From Stutzerimonas stutzeri (GTDB lineage Bacteria > Pseudomonadota > Gammaproteobacteria > Pseudomonadales > Pseudomonadaceae), in NCBI RefSeq assembly GCF_024448895.1, contig NZ_JAMOIC010000008.1, forward strand, positions 62,001-126,000: a stretch of 64,000 bases of DNA, given 5' to 3'. Each line of letters begins with the position of its first letter. The stretch's first letter is position 1. Positions 33,950 to 42,397 of the stretch are shown piece by piece. A program made the translations under genes and the position numbers. Under the pieces are notes generated by a model. The model did no database searches. It was given only the letters and a program-made list of their open reading frames with translations, and was not told the DNA's origin.

Positions 33950-34002
33950 CGCTGTGACATGACCCGCCGGGCGCTTGAAAGCCCGGCTGGGGGTATCGCC
34001 AT

Positions 34003-34014
34003 AACAACAACAAG
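34003..34014 (+). promoter_or_regulatory. Hfq/Crc-type A-rich leader (MFS 34025)
   Basis: AACAACAACAAG: four perfect AAN triplets immediately before the GAGGAA ribosome binding site. Confidence 0.7.
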
Positions 34015-34024
34015 AGGAAGCCAC

Positions 34025-35353
34025 ATGGCCGTTTCCGCCGCTAAGCCCCACACCTCTCTGGCTATCGACTGGACAGAGTTCCGCCAGGGATGGCGGGTGC
34101 TGCTTCTGGCGCTGCTGGGTATCGCCACTTCGGTCGCCGTCGCGCCCATCTATGCGTTCGGCACGCTGGTGCTGCCGTTACAGGAGGCCTTTGGTTGGTC
34201 GCGAGGCGAAATCCAGACGGCGGCGGCCTTTCAGTACGGCAGTTCCATCATCGCCTTTCAGGTTGCCGGCTGGCTGAACAAACGCTACGGGCCGCGTCGC
34301 GTGACCCTTTGCTCGCTGATCGCGCTGCCGCTCGCCTACTTCGCCATGGCCCTCAACACCGGCCACTTGTGGCAATTGAATCTGGGCTTTGGTCTGCTGG
34401 CGTTTGCCGGGGTGGGCACGCTACACGTGACCTGGACGCAGCTGACCTGCCTCTGGTTCGACAAGAACCGCGGCCTGGCGCTGGCGATCATCCTGTGTGG
34501 CACGGGCCTGGCCGCCCTGGTGCTGCCCTCGTTGCTGAGCTGGGCAATCATCCGCTGGGATTGGCGCGCCTGGTTCTGGGGCTTGGCGCTGTTGCCATTG
34601 CTGGTGACCTTGCCGCTTTCGTTGCGCTGGTTGAGCACCCGAGGGGCCGTGGAACAGGCGACACAACGATCATCTCTCCCTGCGCAGCCGGACGTCGGAC
34701 TGACGGGCTTCTCGCTTCGCCAGGCGTTGCACTCGCGGCGCTTCTGGGTCATCAACTGCGCGTTGTTCCTCGCGATCATGGGCATGATGGGCATGATCAT
34801 CAACGCTGTGCCGATGATGCAGGACAGCGGCCTTTCAGCAACCGAGGCGGCCAAGGTGTTCGGTGCGTTCGGCGTATCGCTGATTTTCGGACGGCTGTTC
34901 ATCGGCTATCTGATCGACCGGGTGTGGGCGCCTGGGGTGGCCTTTTTCGTCTTGCTGCTTCCCGGCGTCGGCTGCCTGTTGTTCAGCATGGTTGGCGCGC
35001 ATGTTCCCCTGTTGGTGCTCGCCTGTGTCTTCGCCGGGCTGGGCGCCGGCGCCGAGATGGATATTGCGTCGTATCTGATCGCGCGCTATTTCGGGCTGCG
35101 CGACTACAGCCGGGTTTTCGCCTTTCAGATGAGCTTTGGTGCGATCGGCAGCACCATGGCTCCGGCGTTCTTCGGCGCGCTGTTCGAGGCAACCGGCTCC
35201 TACCACGCGATGCTGATGTTCTGCATGGTCAGTTTTGGCATCGGTGCGCTGCTGCTCTTGACGTTGGGGCGTTACCCCATACTTCCCACGGCTCCTGGGG
35301 AAGTGGCGACAGCCACCGTTACGGATGGGGCGATAACCGAGCCGGCAACCTGA
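34025..35353 (+). CDS. MFS transporter (monocarboxylate-porter-like)
   Basis: A 442-residue permease paralogous to those at 1498-2775 and 37213-38463: WTEFRQGWRVLLLALLGIATS at the start, FGWSRGEIQTA near residue 60, and GAGAEMDIASYLIARYFGLRDY near 345 match both. About twelve helices; inner membrane. It closes the DUF1329-SDR-KstD-like operon, 75 bp after the flavoprotein. ATG 34025 follows GAGGAA; the 33959 extension is not supported. Each of the three gene groups has its own permease, which suggests related but different transport substrates. Confidence 0.9.
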   Translation: MAVSAAKPHTSLAIDWTEFRQGWRVLLLALLGIATSVAVAPIYAFGTLVLPLQEAFGWSRGEIQTAAAFQYGSSIIAFQVAGWLNKRYGPRRVTLCSLIALPLAYFAMALNTGHLWQLNLGFGLLAFAGVGTLHVTWTQLTCLWFDKNRGLALAIILCGTGLAALVLPSLLSWAIIRWDWRAWFWGLALLPLLVTLPLSLRWLSTRGAVEQATQRSSLPAQPDVGLTGFSLRQALHSRRFWVINCALFLAIMGMMGMIINAVPMMQDSGLSATEAAKVFGAFGVSLIFGRLFIGYLIDRVWAPGVAFFVLLLPGVGCLLFSMVGAHVPLLVLACVFAGLGAGAEMDIASYLIARYFGLRDYSRVFAFQMSFGAIGSTMAPAFFGALFEATGSYHAMLMFCMVSFGIGALLLLTLGRYPILPTAPGEVATATVTDGAITEPAT

Positions 35354-35521
35354 AGCGATGACTGGGGACGGGCACGCAATCGGTACTGGCGTTCGCGCAG
35401 TGGCCAAAGAGCTGTGGCCTATTCGCCGTAACACCGCATGACGCACCAAACGCCGCCAGACGGGGCGGCGCCTGGCCAGGCAGACCGCCTTCGTTCGATT
35501 TACAGTTTTGAGAATGGCCGG

Positions 35522-35902
35522 CTATGCAAGGCGCGCCTCGGTGGAGGCCTTGGTATCCATGTATTCGCGGCCTTCGACGATCAGGCCGTCGCGGATCACC
35601 AGCAGGTTGTGGTAACTGTTGCGATAGACGCGGTCGGCAAACACCATCTCGCCCTGCGCTTCATAGGCGACGCGATCGCCTTCAGCGGTCAATCCGGTGA
35701 TTACCACCGAGCGCTTATCGGCACTTAGCAGGCCGCTGCGTACCGCGGTATTGAACGCTTCGCGGCTCATGTCCCCTCGGGTCAACGTCCACCATTTGAC
35801 GTCTGGATGCTGCAAAGCCTCGAAGGTATCCATGTCGCCGTCGATAACTGCCTGTACATATCGACGCACCAGCGCCTTGTTGTTCTCAATCGTGTTGGGC
35901 AC
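35522..35902 (-). CDS. SnoaL-like/NTF2-fold protein
   Basis: A 126-residue protein typical of SnoaL-like polyketide cyclase/ketosteroid-isomerase-like proteins: a starting helix ALVRRYVQAVIDGDMDTFEA, HPDVKWW (about 33), and a final strand REYMDT carrying Asp near 118, a position that is often catalytic. It differs from the NTF2-fold proteins at 1063 and 26946. It starts at GTG with GGAGAG 5 nt upstream. It is a single leftward gene between the MFS operon and the AraC regulator. Isomerase, cyclase or hydrolase are all possible. Confidence 0.82.
   Translation of the reverse strand: MPNTIENNKALVRRYVQAVIDGDMDTFEALQHPDVKWWTLTRGDMSREAFNTAVRSGLLSADKRSVVITGLTAEGDRVAYEAQGEMVFADRVYRNSYHNLLVIRDGLIVEGREYMDTKASTEARLA
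35876..35884 (-). promoter_or_regulatory. Hfq/Crc-type A-rich site in early codons (SnoaL 35902)
   Basis: AACAACAAG in codons 7-9 of the leftward SnoaL-like gene, within the window of a starting ribosome. Confidence 0.4.
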
Positions 35903-36283
35903 GGTTCTCTCCGTTGTCTGTTACCAGCTAAAAATCGGGTCGGGGCAGGCTTCAGCCATTGCGGTATGGAAAAGTAGGCCGAGCCTGCACCCTTGTCCAT
36001 CGGTCAGCTTTGACTGCGGGACAAACGAGAACTCGATATTGATCTGTGTAAAAGCCCCGCCGTCTGAGAAGCTGGCCAGCAGTTGCCGCCAGCGCAGCTG
36101 GCGCAGCAATTTGCTCGCGCCTTGGTCATTGGAAATCCAAATCCGGATCTGAACGATATGAATCACCAAGCTTGACCTGAAAATTACACTCGGAAACGGT
36201 CCTCATTTCGTAAACCTGCACGACGTGCCAGTCAGCGGCAGGAAAGCTCAGCACCAACAATAAGAACGGCTGAAGGAAGCCAC
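35903..36283. other. 381-bp intergenic region before the AraC regulator
   Basis: Divergent promoters of the SnoaL-like gene and the AraC gene must lie here. A leftward frame of 82 codons (35921-36169) lacks an ATG start and ribosome binding site, so I do not call it; it could be a decayed fragment. The last 30 bp hold the AraC leader. No TetR-type palindrome is seen. Confidence 0.45.
36256..36267 (+). promoter_or_regulatory. Hfq/Crc-type A-rich leader (AraC regulator)
   Basis: AACAATAAGAAC: four perfect triplets, 16 nt before ATG 36284. Catabolite control of the activator itself would amplify repression of its targets. Confidence 0.6.
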
Positions 36284-37216
36284 ATGAATGTCATCGAATA
36301 TCGCGAATACGAGTCCCCCCATGCAGGCAATTTTTCAACCGAAGCCGGCCTGTCCAACACAGGTTTCGAAGTCCGCGTCGAGCACGCACATTGGTCCAGC
36401 TCGGGAGCCGCACTGATACACTTGAGTGATCACTGTCTGATCAGGCTACTGCTGGCCGAATCCCCCGAACATGCGCCGCTGTCAAATCGTGGCACCCTCT
36501 CGGGCATGCAGGGAAGCTGCCGGCCGCTTGGCCAGGCCATCTTCATCCCGCCGGGAAGCGACTTTCATTTCAAGCATAGGGCTTGTCAGCAAAAAGCGGT
36601 GATCTGCCTGTTCGACCCCGCTGCCATCGCGCCGCTCGCGGCTTACCGCTGGGACTGGGAACACTGCATCACGGACGCCATGTTGAACCTCCAAAGCAGC
36701 TATCTGCAGGCCTCGCTGCGCAGGCTTGGCGAAGAGGTCGCAGCGCCAGGGTTTGCCAGCGAACTTCATATCGAATGCCTGATGACCGGAATCGCGCTGG
36801 AACTGCGCAAGGAATTTCTTGGCAAACAGCGCCATGACGACGAACCCGGCAAGCTGAGTCGCCGGCAGCTGCAGCACTTGAGGGAAGCCCTGGAAGCCGA
36901 TGCAAACGATATTTCGCTGCGCAAGCTGGCCGATCTGTGTGCCTTACCGGAAAGGAAGCTGTCGGTTTATTTCAAGAACACCACGGGCAAGACCCTGCGC
37001 CAGTACTCGGCCGAAGCACGGGTCAACCGGGCGATGAGGCTGCTCGGCGACCCTTCCCTGCTGATCAAGCAGATCGCCTACATGACCGGGTTCCAGAGCG
37101 CCGCCGCCTTTTCCGCAGCATTTCGAAAAGCGGTCGGCTGGACGCCCGAGGAGTTCCGTCGACAGCGCTCACCAGGCCAACGCGAGGCCTGGCCTGGTGA
37201 GCAGAACGTCAGCTAG
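36284..37216 (+). CDS. AraC/XylS-family transcriptional regulator
   Basis: A 310-residue regulator with a variable N-terminal sensing domain (about 1-190) and a C-terminal pair of helix-turn-helices. The first is ISLRKLADLCALPERKLSVY (about 209-228); the second, near 260-280, includes IKQIAYMTGFQSAAAFSAAF, and the end is VGWTPEEFRRQ. This layout fits XylS/OruR-type activators that bind paired direct repeats. Such repeats occur upstream of the DUF1302 operon at 45657-45692, the most likely target in the window. AAGGA precedes the ATG. Its 3' end overlaps the convergent MFS gene by 4 bp. Confidence 0.9.
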   Translation: MNVIEYREYESPHAGNFSTEAGLSNTGFEVRVEHAHWSSSGAALIHLSDHCLIRLLLAESPEHAPLSNRGTLSGMQGSCRPLGQAIFIPPGSDFHFKHRACQQKAVICLFDPAAIAPLAAYRWDWEHCITDAMLNLQSSYLQASLRRLGEEVAAPGFASELHIECLMTGIALELRKEFLGKQRHDDEPGKLSRRQLQHLREALEADANDISLRKLADLCALPERKLSVYFKNTTGKTLRQYSAEARVNRAMRLLGDPSLLIKQIAYMTGFQSAAAFSAAFRKAVGWTPEEFRRQRSPGQREAWPGEQNVS

Positions 37217-38463
37217 ACCGGTGCGGCCTCCGCCTCGCGCTCGAACACCGGGTAGCCGCCTAATCCAAGCAGCAACAATGGCCCCACGGTAAAGCAGATG
37301 CAGCAGAAGGCCAGCAGGCCGGTATAGCTGCCGCTCGCGCCATACAGGGCGCCGAACAGCAAAGGCGCGGCAGCGGCCCCGGCAGTGATCAGGCCCAGAT
37401 GCACGCCGAACAGGCGTCCGTAGTCGCGCATACCGAAATAGCGGGCGATCAGGAAGGCGGCGATGTCGAATTCCGCACCCGCGCCAAGGCCGACCAGCAG
37501 GGTGGCTAGAACGAACATCCAGATGCTGGCATCGGCATAGAGAAACACCAGGCAGGCCAAGGCGGGCATCAGCAAGGCCACAGCCGCGACGCCCGGTGCC
37601 CACAATCGATCGATCAGGTAACCCACCACCAGGCGACCGAGGATCAGCGATATCCCGAAGGTGCTGAAGATCTGGCTTGCCTGCTCCGCCGCGATCCCCT
37701 TGTCCCGTAGCAGCGGGATAATGTTGGTCACCATGCCAACCACGCAGGACACCACCAGCGTCATCGAAAGGTTGCACACCCAGAAGCGCCACGAGCGAAG
37801 CGCATCACGCAGCAGCATTCCCGGATGGCGGCGTTCGGCGTCGCTTTGCATGGCGCTTGCAGCGTGCCCCTTGGCAACCGGCATCAACCAGCGCAGCGCC
37901 AGCGGCAAAGCCAGCAGCACCGGCAGCACGCCCAGCGCAATGAAACCCGCCCGCCAGTCCCAGCGGGAAATGGCCCAGGTGGTGGTGAGTGGCAGCATGA
38001 CTGCGGCCAGCCCGGAACCGCTCAGGATGATCGCCAGGGCAAAGCCGCGGTTCTCCTCGAACCATAGATTGACCAGGTGCGACCACGTCACCTGCAGCGT
38101 TCCGAGACCGGCTAGCGGAACCAGGAAGAATCCCAGATAAAGCATCCAGATGGACCCCGAAGCACGGGACAACGCGAACATGCTGAGCGTCAGCGTGACC
38201 AGAGAAATCAAGGTGACCAACCGCAAACCGTAACGCAGGTTCAGCCAGCCGGCGAGTTGCGCAGCGATGATAGTGCCCAGCGAAAGCGCGGTGATCGAAG
38301 CCTGCAAGTCGGCACGCGACCAGCCCACCGCCTCTTCGAGAGGAATCACCATCGAGCTGAAGCTATACAGCAGCAAGGAACTCGAGCTGGTGGCTACCCC
38401 GACGATTGCGAGGATGAGGATGCGCCAGCCTCGTTTGAACTCCGTATTGTTGAAATTTTTCAT
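37213..38463 (-). CDS. MFS transporter (monocarboxylate-porter-like)
   Basis: A 416-residue permease, third paralogue of the set: TEFKRGWRILILAIVGVATS at the start, VGWSRADLQASITA near residue 50, and GAGAEFDIAAFLIARYFGMRDYGRLFGVHLG near 325-350 (in two overlapping parts). It shares more with the 1498-2775 copy than with the 34025-35353 copy. About twelve helices. The start at 38463 matches the family N-terminus; upstream ATG 38502 would add an unsupported tail. It is the last gene of the long leftward operon but is separated from the SDR by 239 bp containing a REP-like hairpin, so its transcription may be partly uncoupled. Confidence 0.88.
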   Translation of the reverse strand: MKNFNNTEFKRGWRILILAIVGVATSSSSLLLYSFSSMVIPLEEAVGWSRADLQASITALSLGTIIAAQLAGWLNLRYGLRLVTLISLVTLTLSMFALSRASGSIWMLYLGFFLVPLAGLGTLQVTWSHLVNLWFEENRGFALAIILSGSGLAAVMLPLTTTWAISRWDWRAGFIALGVLPVLLALPLALRWLMPVAKGHAASAMQSDAERRHPGMLLRDALRSWRFWVCNLSMTLVVSCVVGMVTNIIPLLRDKGIAAEQASQIFSTFGISLILGRLVVGYLIDRLWAPGVAAVALLMPALACLVFLYADASIWMFVLATLLVGLGAGAEFDIAAFLIARYFGMRDYGRLFGVHLGLITAGAAAAPLLFGALYGASGSYTGLLAFCCICFTVGPLLLLGLGGYPVFEREAEAAPV

Positions 38464-38603
38464 TGTCGGAACTCTGCTTGGTGTATGAAAACCACATTGC
38501 ATTTACCTGCCGCGCTCGGCGCTGCGCCCACGACCCGACCTGTCGAAATGGAAGACGGAGCGGGCCGCCCAGGTGCGACTCGTCGTTGCGCCGCCCCGTA
38601 TCT

Positions 38604-38624
38604 GATGGGTTGCACCCATCCTAC
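38604..38624. repeat. REP-like hairpin GATGGGT-TGC-ACCCATC
   Basis: Seven-base perfect arms around TGC, followed by CTAC. Read on the other strand it begins GTAGGATGGGTGCAACCC, a sequence dispersed in several pseudomonad genomes. It is related in design to the repeats at 58424 and 63089. Confidence 0.6.
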
Positions 38625-38702
38625 GGCTGAGGTCTCAGCGAACCGCAAGAGGCGTGCTAACCCATCGCTGCACACTTGACGGGCTGCACTCCCCCCATAG
38701 TT

Positions 38703-39527
38703 TCAATCACCGATGAAAAGCGCGGATTCGGCGCTTATCCGCTGTACGTGATCCCGCCGCGCCTTCCCCGAATGCGGCCCGGCGGCGGACTCAGACAGGT
38801 CATCGGGATGGATCAGCGTCGGCCCGTTGGGCAACTCGCGCAGCGCGATCGCGGCTATATCCTCGGCTTTGGCCAGCTGCATGGTCAGCGCATCCGCAAT
38901 CCCTTGCCTGACCATCGCGTCGCGCATGGTTGGCGTATCGACAGTGCCGATCAGCAGATTCAACACGTCGATACCCTGACCCTTCCATTCGGCCCAGAGG
39001 CTTTCACCGAGCGTCATGGCGAAAGACTTGGTGGCGGAATACATGGCCAGCTTACGAACGCCGCCCAGCGCGGCCTGGGAACCGACCAGCAAGACCCCAC
39101 CGGCGCCACGCGCAACCATTCGGCCGCCAAACGCGTGACAGCACTGCATGATCGTCCGGGTATTGAGGTGCAGCAATTTGCACCAGTCTTCAACCGGCGT
39201 GTCGAGGAAGCGGGTGATGTATGGATCGCCGCCGGCGTTATAGATCAGCAGCCCTACTTCCCGGTCCGCCACCGCTGCCACCAGCCGGTCGGCGGCATCG
39301 TCCAGCGTCAGGTCAAGTGTGACGACCAGCACCTCGACGCCATAACGGTCGACAAGCTGGTTCTTCAGGTCGGTCAGGGCATCTTCGCGCCGGGCAACCA
39401 GCACGCAGTGCAGGCCCTTTGCAGCTACCTGGTCGGCAAGCGCGGCACCAACACCGTGGGAAGCACCTGCGATGACGGCCCAAGGGCCATATTTTTTCGT
39501 GAAGGCGAGAGTGTCTTGCTCGGACAT
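38703..39527 (-). CDS. short-chain dehydrogenase/reductase
   Basis: A 274-residue SDR of the shorter-chain reductase-like type: IAGASHGVG (about 19-27), YNAGGDP (about 96), Ser in LVGSQAAL (about 148) and YSATK (about 162-166). The cofactor loop CVLVARRED, with Arg-Arg after the second strand, suggests NADP(H) preference. The C-terminal 40 residues beyond the fold are polar. It lies 58 bp after the kinase-like gene and may act on the same alcohol or ketone. The ribosome binding site is AAGGAAG before ATG 39527. Confidence 0.87.
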   Translation of the reverse strand: MSEQDTLAFTKKYGPWAVIAGASHGVGAALADQVAAKGLHCVLVARREDALTDLKNQLVDRYGVEVLVVTLDLTLDDAADRLVAAVADREVGLLIYNAGGDPYITRFLDTPVEDWCKLLHLNTRTIMQCCHAFGGRMVARGAGGVLLVGSQAALGGVRKLAMYSATKSFAMTLGESLWAEWKGQGIDVLNLLIGTVDTPTMRDAMVRQGIADALTMQLAKAEDIAAIALRELPNGPTLIHPDDLSESAAGPHSGKARRDHVQRISAESALFIGD

Positions 39528-39585
39528 GGAACAACTTCCTTTCTAACTGAACGGGTGGCTTGGCTACGGCAATGATTGGCCGGTT

Positions 39586-40965
39586 TCAGCGGGGCTCGAT
39601 CGGCGGCAGATCGATATGGCTCGCCGAGCCACCAATCGCGGTGCCGCCGAACACCAGCACGCGCCGCTCGATGTGTTTCATGAACAGTTTCAACAAGGGC
39701 TCGTCATATTCCGGGCCGGCGCTGCGCACGAAGTCCTCCAATGCCGCGTCGATCTCGCTGTAATGGTCGAATGTGCGGCCCAGCAGCGCTTCGGCGTCCG
39801 CCTGTTCCAATGCCTGTAATCGCAACGTCATGGCGTCTCCCTTGACGAGATACTCGACCAGCTTGCTCACCGACTTGAGCTTGGATTGCTGAAACTCATC
39901 ACCCACCTTCACCTGCGCGACGGCATCCTCGAGCATCATCAGCAATGCCGTGTTCGGCCCTTGCGTGGCGATGTCCAGTGCCGGGGTTTCCAGGGGAACA
40001 CCCATCGCCTCGGCCAGCGCATGCACCACTACACGACGCAAGGCGATGTCGAATTCGGTGTAGGTATCGTGCGGGTCCCCCGGTTGCGGCGTCGCCACCG
40101 TGCAGGAAAACTGCATGGCACTCACGGTGGAAAACAGGGCGGTGTGGAAGCGCACCACGTCCGGCTCCGGCCGCTCGCCCGTGACGTCCTGGTAGTAGCG
40201 ATAAAGATCACTGAAGGTGTCGCCCAGCGGTTCATAGTTGTCGCGCATACGCGCCGAGGCGAGGTCGGCCAACGGGTCACCGATCATCGCGAACTCGAAG
40301 TCATAGAGCGCGTTCAACTGTCCGTTCTCGAACAGGTACTGGCCCGAGTCGTATTGCACGAACCGCGCCTCGGTGCGGTGCATGGGTACGTTGCGGCGCA
40401 GCCAGCGGAGAGCGAATTCAACCAAGGGTTGCGGTCGGGTCTTGTTGCGTTCGTAGAGCGGGTAGTACGCCTCCAACCCCGCCAGCGAGATCGCCTCGGC
40501 GCCCTCGGGCCGGTCGATGCCCTGCGCCACGAAGGGCTCGACAGGCAACTGATGCATGGCGGCCATGACCCGCACGTACTGGCGAGCCAGATCGCGCCGT
40601 TCTTCGTCGCTGCGAGCAGCGGAAAGATCGCGCGTCCCGCGCACCAGCTCCATGACGATGGCCGGAGGGTCTTCGCAGAACCCGTGAATCCGTGGCACGG
40701 GAATGCCCTGCTGGCCAAGCAACATGAGTATCTCGGCTTCGCGGCGCAGGTCGGGAAAGGGGCTGACGTCGCCGCCGCGTTCGCCTCGCAGGTGCAGGCG
40801 CTGCGTCTGGCCATTGATATCGACTTCGAGATTCCACGCCGGACGCCAGCGAACCAGCCGCTGCATGTTCGTGACCCGCCCACCCGTGAGCTGCTCGACG
40901 AATGCCGTCAATTTGCCTTCGTCGGTTGCAGTGGCGCTTTGTTGTTCTTTTACTGCCGTATCCAT
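39586..40965 (-). CDS. APH-fold phosphotransferase-like protein with a degenerate catalytic loop
   Basis: A 459-residue protein of the aminoglycoside-phosphotransferase superfamily. The N-lobe shows MELVRGTRD (about 107), a hinge-region pattern. The metal-binding strand is intact in LYDFEFAMIGDPLADLA (about 223-239). The catalytic loop that normally reads HGDxHxxN is FVQYDSGQYLF (about 206-216): Asp is kept, but His-Gly and the Asn are replaced. It could be a kinase with modified chemistry, or a binding protein. A second superfamily member at 25697 keeps the normal motif. It extends about 120 residues beyond the fold. It lies 23 bp after the LEH-like gene. Confidence 0.83.
   Translation of the reverse strand: MDTAVKEQQSATATDEGKLTAFVEQLTGGRVTNMQRLVRWRPAWNLEVDINGQTQRLHLRGERGGDVSPFPDLRREAEILMLLGQQGIPVPRIHGFCEDPPAIVMELVRGTRDLSAARSDEERRDLARQYVRVMAAMHQLPVEPFVAQGIDRPEGAEAISLAGLEAYYPLYERNKTRPQPLVEFALRWLRRNVPMHRTEARFVQYDSGQYLFENGQLNALYDFEFAMIGDPLADLASARMRDNYEPLGDTFSDLYRYYQDVTGERPEPDVVRFHTALFSTVSAMQFSCTVATPQPGDPHDTYTEFDIALRRVVVHALAEAMGVPLETPALDIATQGPNTALLMMLEDAVAQVKVGDEFQQSKLKSVSKLVEYLVKGDAMTLRLQALEQADAEALLGRTFDHYSEIDAALEDFVRSAGPEYDEPLLKLFMKHIERRVLVFGGTAIGGSASHIDLPPIEPR
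40938..40950 (-). promoter_or_regulatory. Hfq/Crc-type A-rich site in early codons (kinase-like 40965)
   Basis: AAAGAACAACAAA in codons 6-10 of the kinase-like gene; contains AAC AAC AAA. Confidence 0.45.
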
Positions 40966-40988
40966 TCCAAACTCCTAAACAATGGGGC

Positions 40989-41435
40989 TCAGCGCTCAGC
41001 CGCTTGAAGGCTCGGCCCGCCGACGTCGGCGACCGATACACCGAGCTTCTTGGCCAGATCCGCAGTATCGAGATATTCGCGCCAGGCCTTGATCAGGCCC
41101 TGCTCGTCGAGTTCATAGACGGCCACCATCGAATGCGGCATCGGTTTGCCGCTGGACACGGCATAGTCGTCGCGCTCGGTCATGACCACGTCATCCGAAG
41201 ACACGATCTGGCGGATCGTGCATTTGTTGTGGGTGACGTAGCTCATCTGCCGCTCAATCTCGCGCCTGAGCGCCTCGCGCCCCCGAATGACGGGCCCGCC
41301 CGGCACCCACAGTTGCCAGACGGCGTCCTCGGCCATCATCGAAATGATCCTGTCGAGCTGCGGGCGCGATTCGGCCGTGCCGTCGCCCCAGGCGTCGAGG
41401 AATTCGCGGATAAACGTTTCTTGTCGTATGCCCAT
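40989..41435 (-). CDS. limonene-epoxide-hydrolase-like (SnoaL/LEH) protein
   Basis: A 148-residue NTF2-fold protein matching the limonene-1,2-epoxide hydrolase group: AEDAVWQLWVPGG (about 35), IRGREALRREIE (about 50), TERDDYAV (about 86-93) and WREYLDT (about 118-124). The Arg-x-Asp pair and final Asp fit the catalytic Asp-Arg-Asp triad of LEH. The water-holding Tyr and Asn of LEH appear as Trp and Leu in VWQLW, so plain epoxide hydrolysis is uncertain. An epoxide made by the P450 is an attractive but unproven substrate. It is 52 bp after the SDR gene in the operon. Confidence 0.75.
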   Translation of the reverse strand: MGIRQETFIREFLDAWGDGTAESRPQLDRIISMMAEDAVWQLWVPGGPVIRGREALRREIERQMSYVTHNKCTIRQIVSSDDVVMTERDDYAVSSGKPMPHSMVAVYELDEQGLIKAWREYLDTADLAKKLGVSVADVGGPSLQAAER

Positions 41436-41487
41436 GTTTGCTTCCCAGGAAAGGTGATGACGTCTCCCGCCGGAGGACGGGTAATGT

Positions 41488-42288
41488 TCAGAGATAGGCG
41501 CGTACCACCGGCACCATCGGCGTGGTACAGCTCATGCCGCCGTCGACTCGCATGAGCGCGCCGTTGACGTAGCTCGATTCGTCCGAGGCGAGGTAAACGG
41601 CCATCGCGCCGATGTCTTCGGGCAGGCCGAGGCGCGGCACGTTCTGGATATCCACAAAGCCCTGCACCATCTTGTCGTTGGCCCAGCCATCGAGGGCGGC
41701 GGTGCGAATCACGCCCGGCAGGATTGCGTTGCAGCGCACGCCGCGCTTACCGAAGGTTGCCGCCAGCGTTTGCACGTACCAGTTCACTGCGGCCTTCGAA
41801 GCGCCATAGCTGAACTGGGCAACTTCACCGGCAATCGAGCTGGTGGACGAGGTGAAGATGATCGAGCCCTGCCCCTGCTCGAGCATGTGCGGCAGCGCGT
41901 GTTTGCAGGCGAGCACGCCGCCCAAGACGTTGACGCGCATGTTGTCGTGGAACAGATCCTCGTTGAAATTGAGGAAGTCCACGTCTCTTGCGGTGTCGGG
42001 GTTCTTGTTCACGGCGTTGTTGAACAGCACGTCGAGACGGCCAAAGGTTGTCATCGCCGCCTCGACCATCTGGGCCAGATCCTCCTCGCGGCCCACATCG
42101 GCCTTCATCCCTATCGCCTTGCCCCCCGCCTGGGAGATGTCTTCGGCGACGCGCTCGGCCGCGTCGGCGTAGAGGTCGGTCACCACGACCTGAGCGCCCT
42201 GCTTCGCAAACATCTGAGCGCATGCGCGGCCGATGCCGCTGCCCGCGCCGGTGATCAGCGCCACTTTGTTTTCCAGTCGATTGCTCAT
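41488..42288 (-). CDS. short-chain dehydrogenase/reductase
   Basis: A 266-residue classical SDR: GAGSGIG (about 13-19), FNNAVNKN in place of NNAG, the Ser-rich FTSSTSSIAG with catalytic Ser (about 146), and YGASK (about 160-164). The end YVNGALMRVDGG is typical. The conserved Asp after strand 2 (VVVTDLYAD) suggests NAD(H). It is the third gene of the leftward operon, between DUF1329 (109 bp) and the LEH-like gene. ATG 42288 follows AGAGGGG; two TTG codons precede it in frame. Closest in pattern to the SDR genes at 9565 and 31356. Confidence 0.88.
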   Translation of the reverse strand: MSNRLENKVALITGAGSGIGRACAQMFAKQGAQVVVTDLYADAAERVAEDISQAGGKAIGMKADVGREEDLAQMVEAAMTTFGRLDVLFNNAVNKNPDTARDVDFLNFNEDLFHDNMRVNVLGGVLACKHALPHMLEQGQGSIIFTSSTSSIAGEVAQFSYGASKAAVNWYVQTLAATFGKRGVRCNAILPGVIRTAALDGWANDKMVQGFVDIQNVPRLGLPEDIGAMAVYLASDESSYVNGALMRVDGGMSCTTPMVPVVRAYL

Positions 42289-42300
42289 CAACAACGCCCC

Positions 42301-42311
42301 TCTTCTTTATT
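42301..42311 (-). promoter_or_regulatory. Hfq/Crc-type A-rich leader (SDR 42288)
   Basis: AATAAAGAAGA merging into AGAGGGG, the ribosome binding site of the SDR. Confidence 0.5.
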
Positions 42312-42397
42312 CATCTAGGCCACCCGTAACTCCAGCGGCGGCAGCGATCGCCTGCCCCGCTTTCAGCGACGGCCACGGCGATCGCCCCGCGCGGTGC

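Noticed and set aside
35921-36169. 82-codon leftward frame upstream of the SnoaL-like gene
   Set aside because: Begins at TTG/GTG without a ribosome binding site and matches no known family; possibly a gene fragment, but not supportable.
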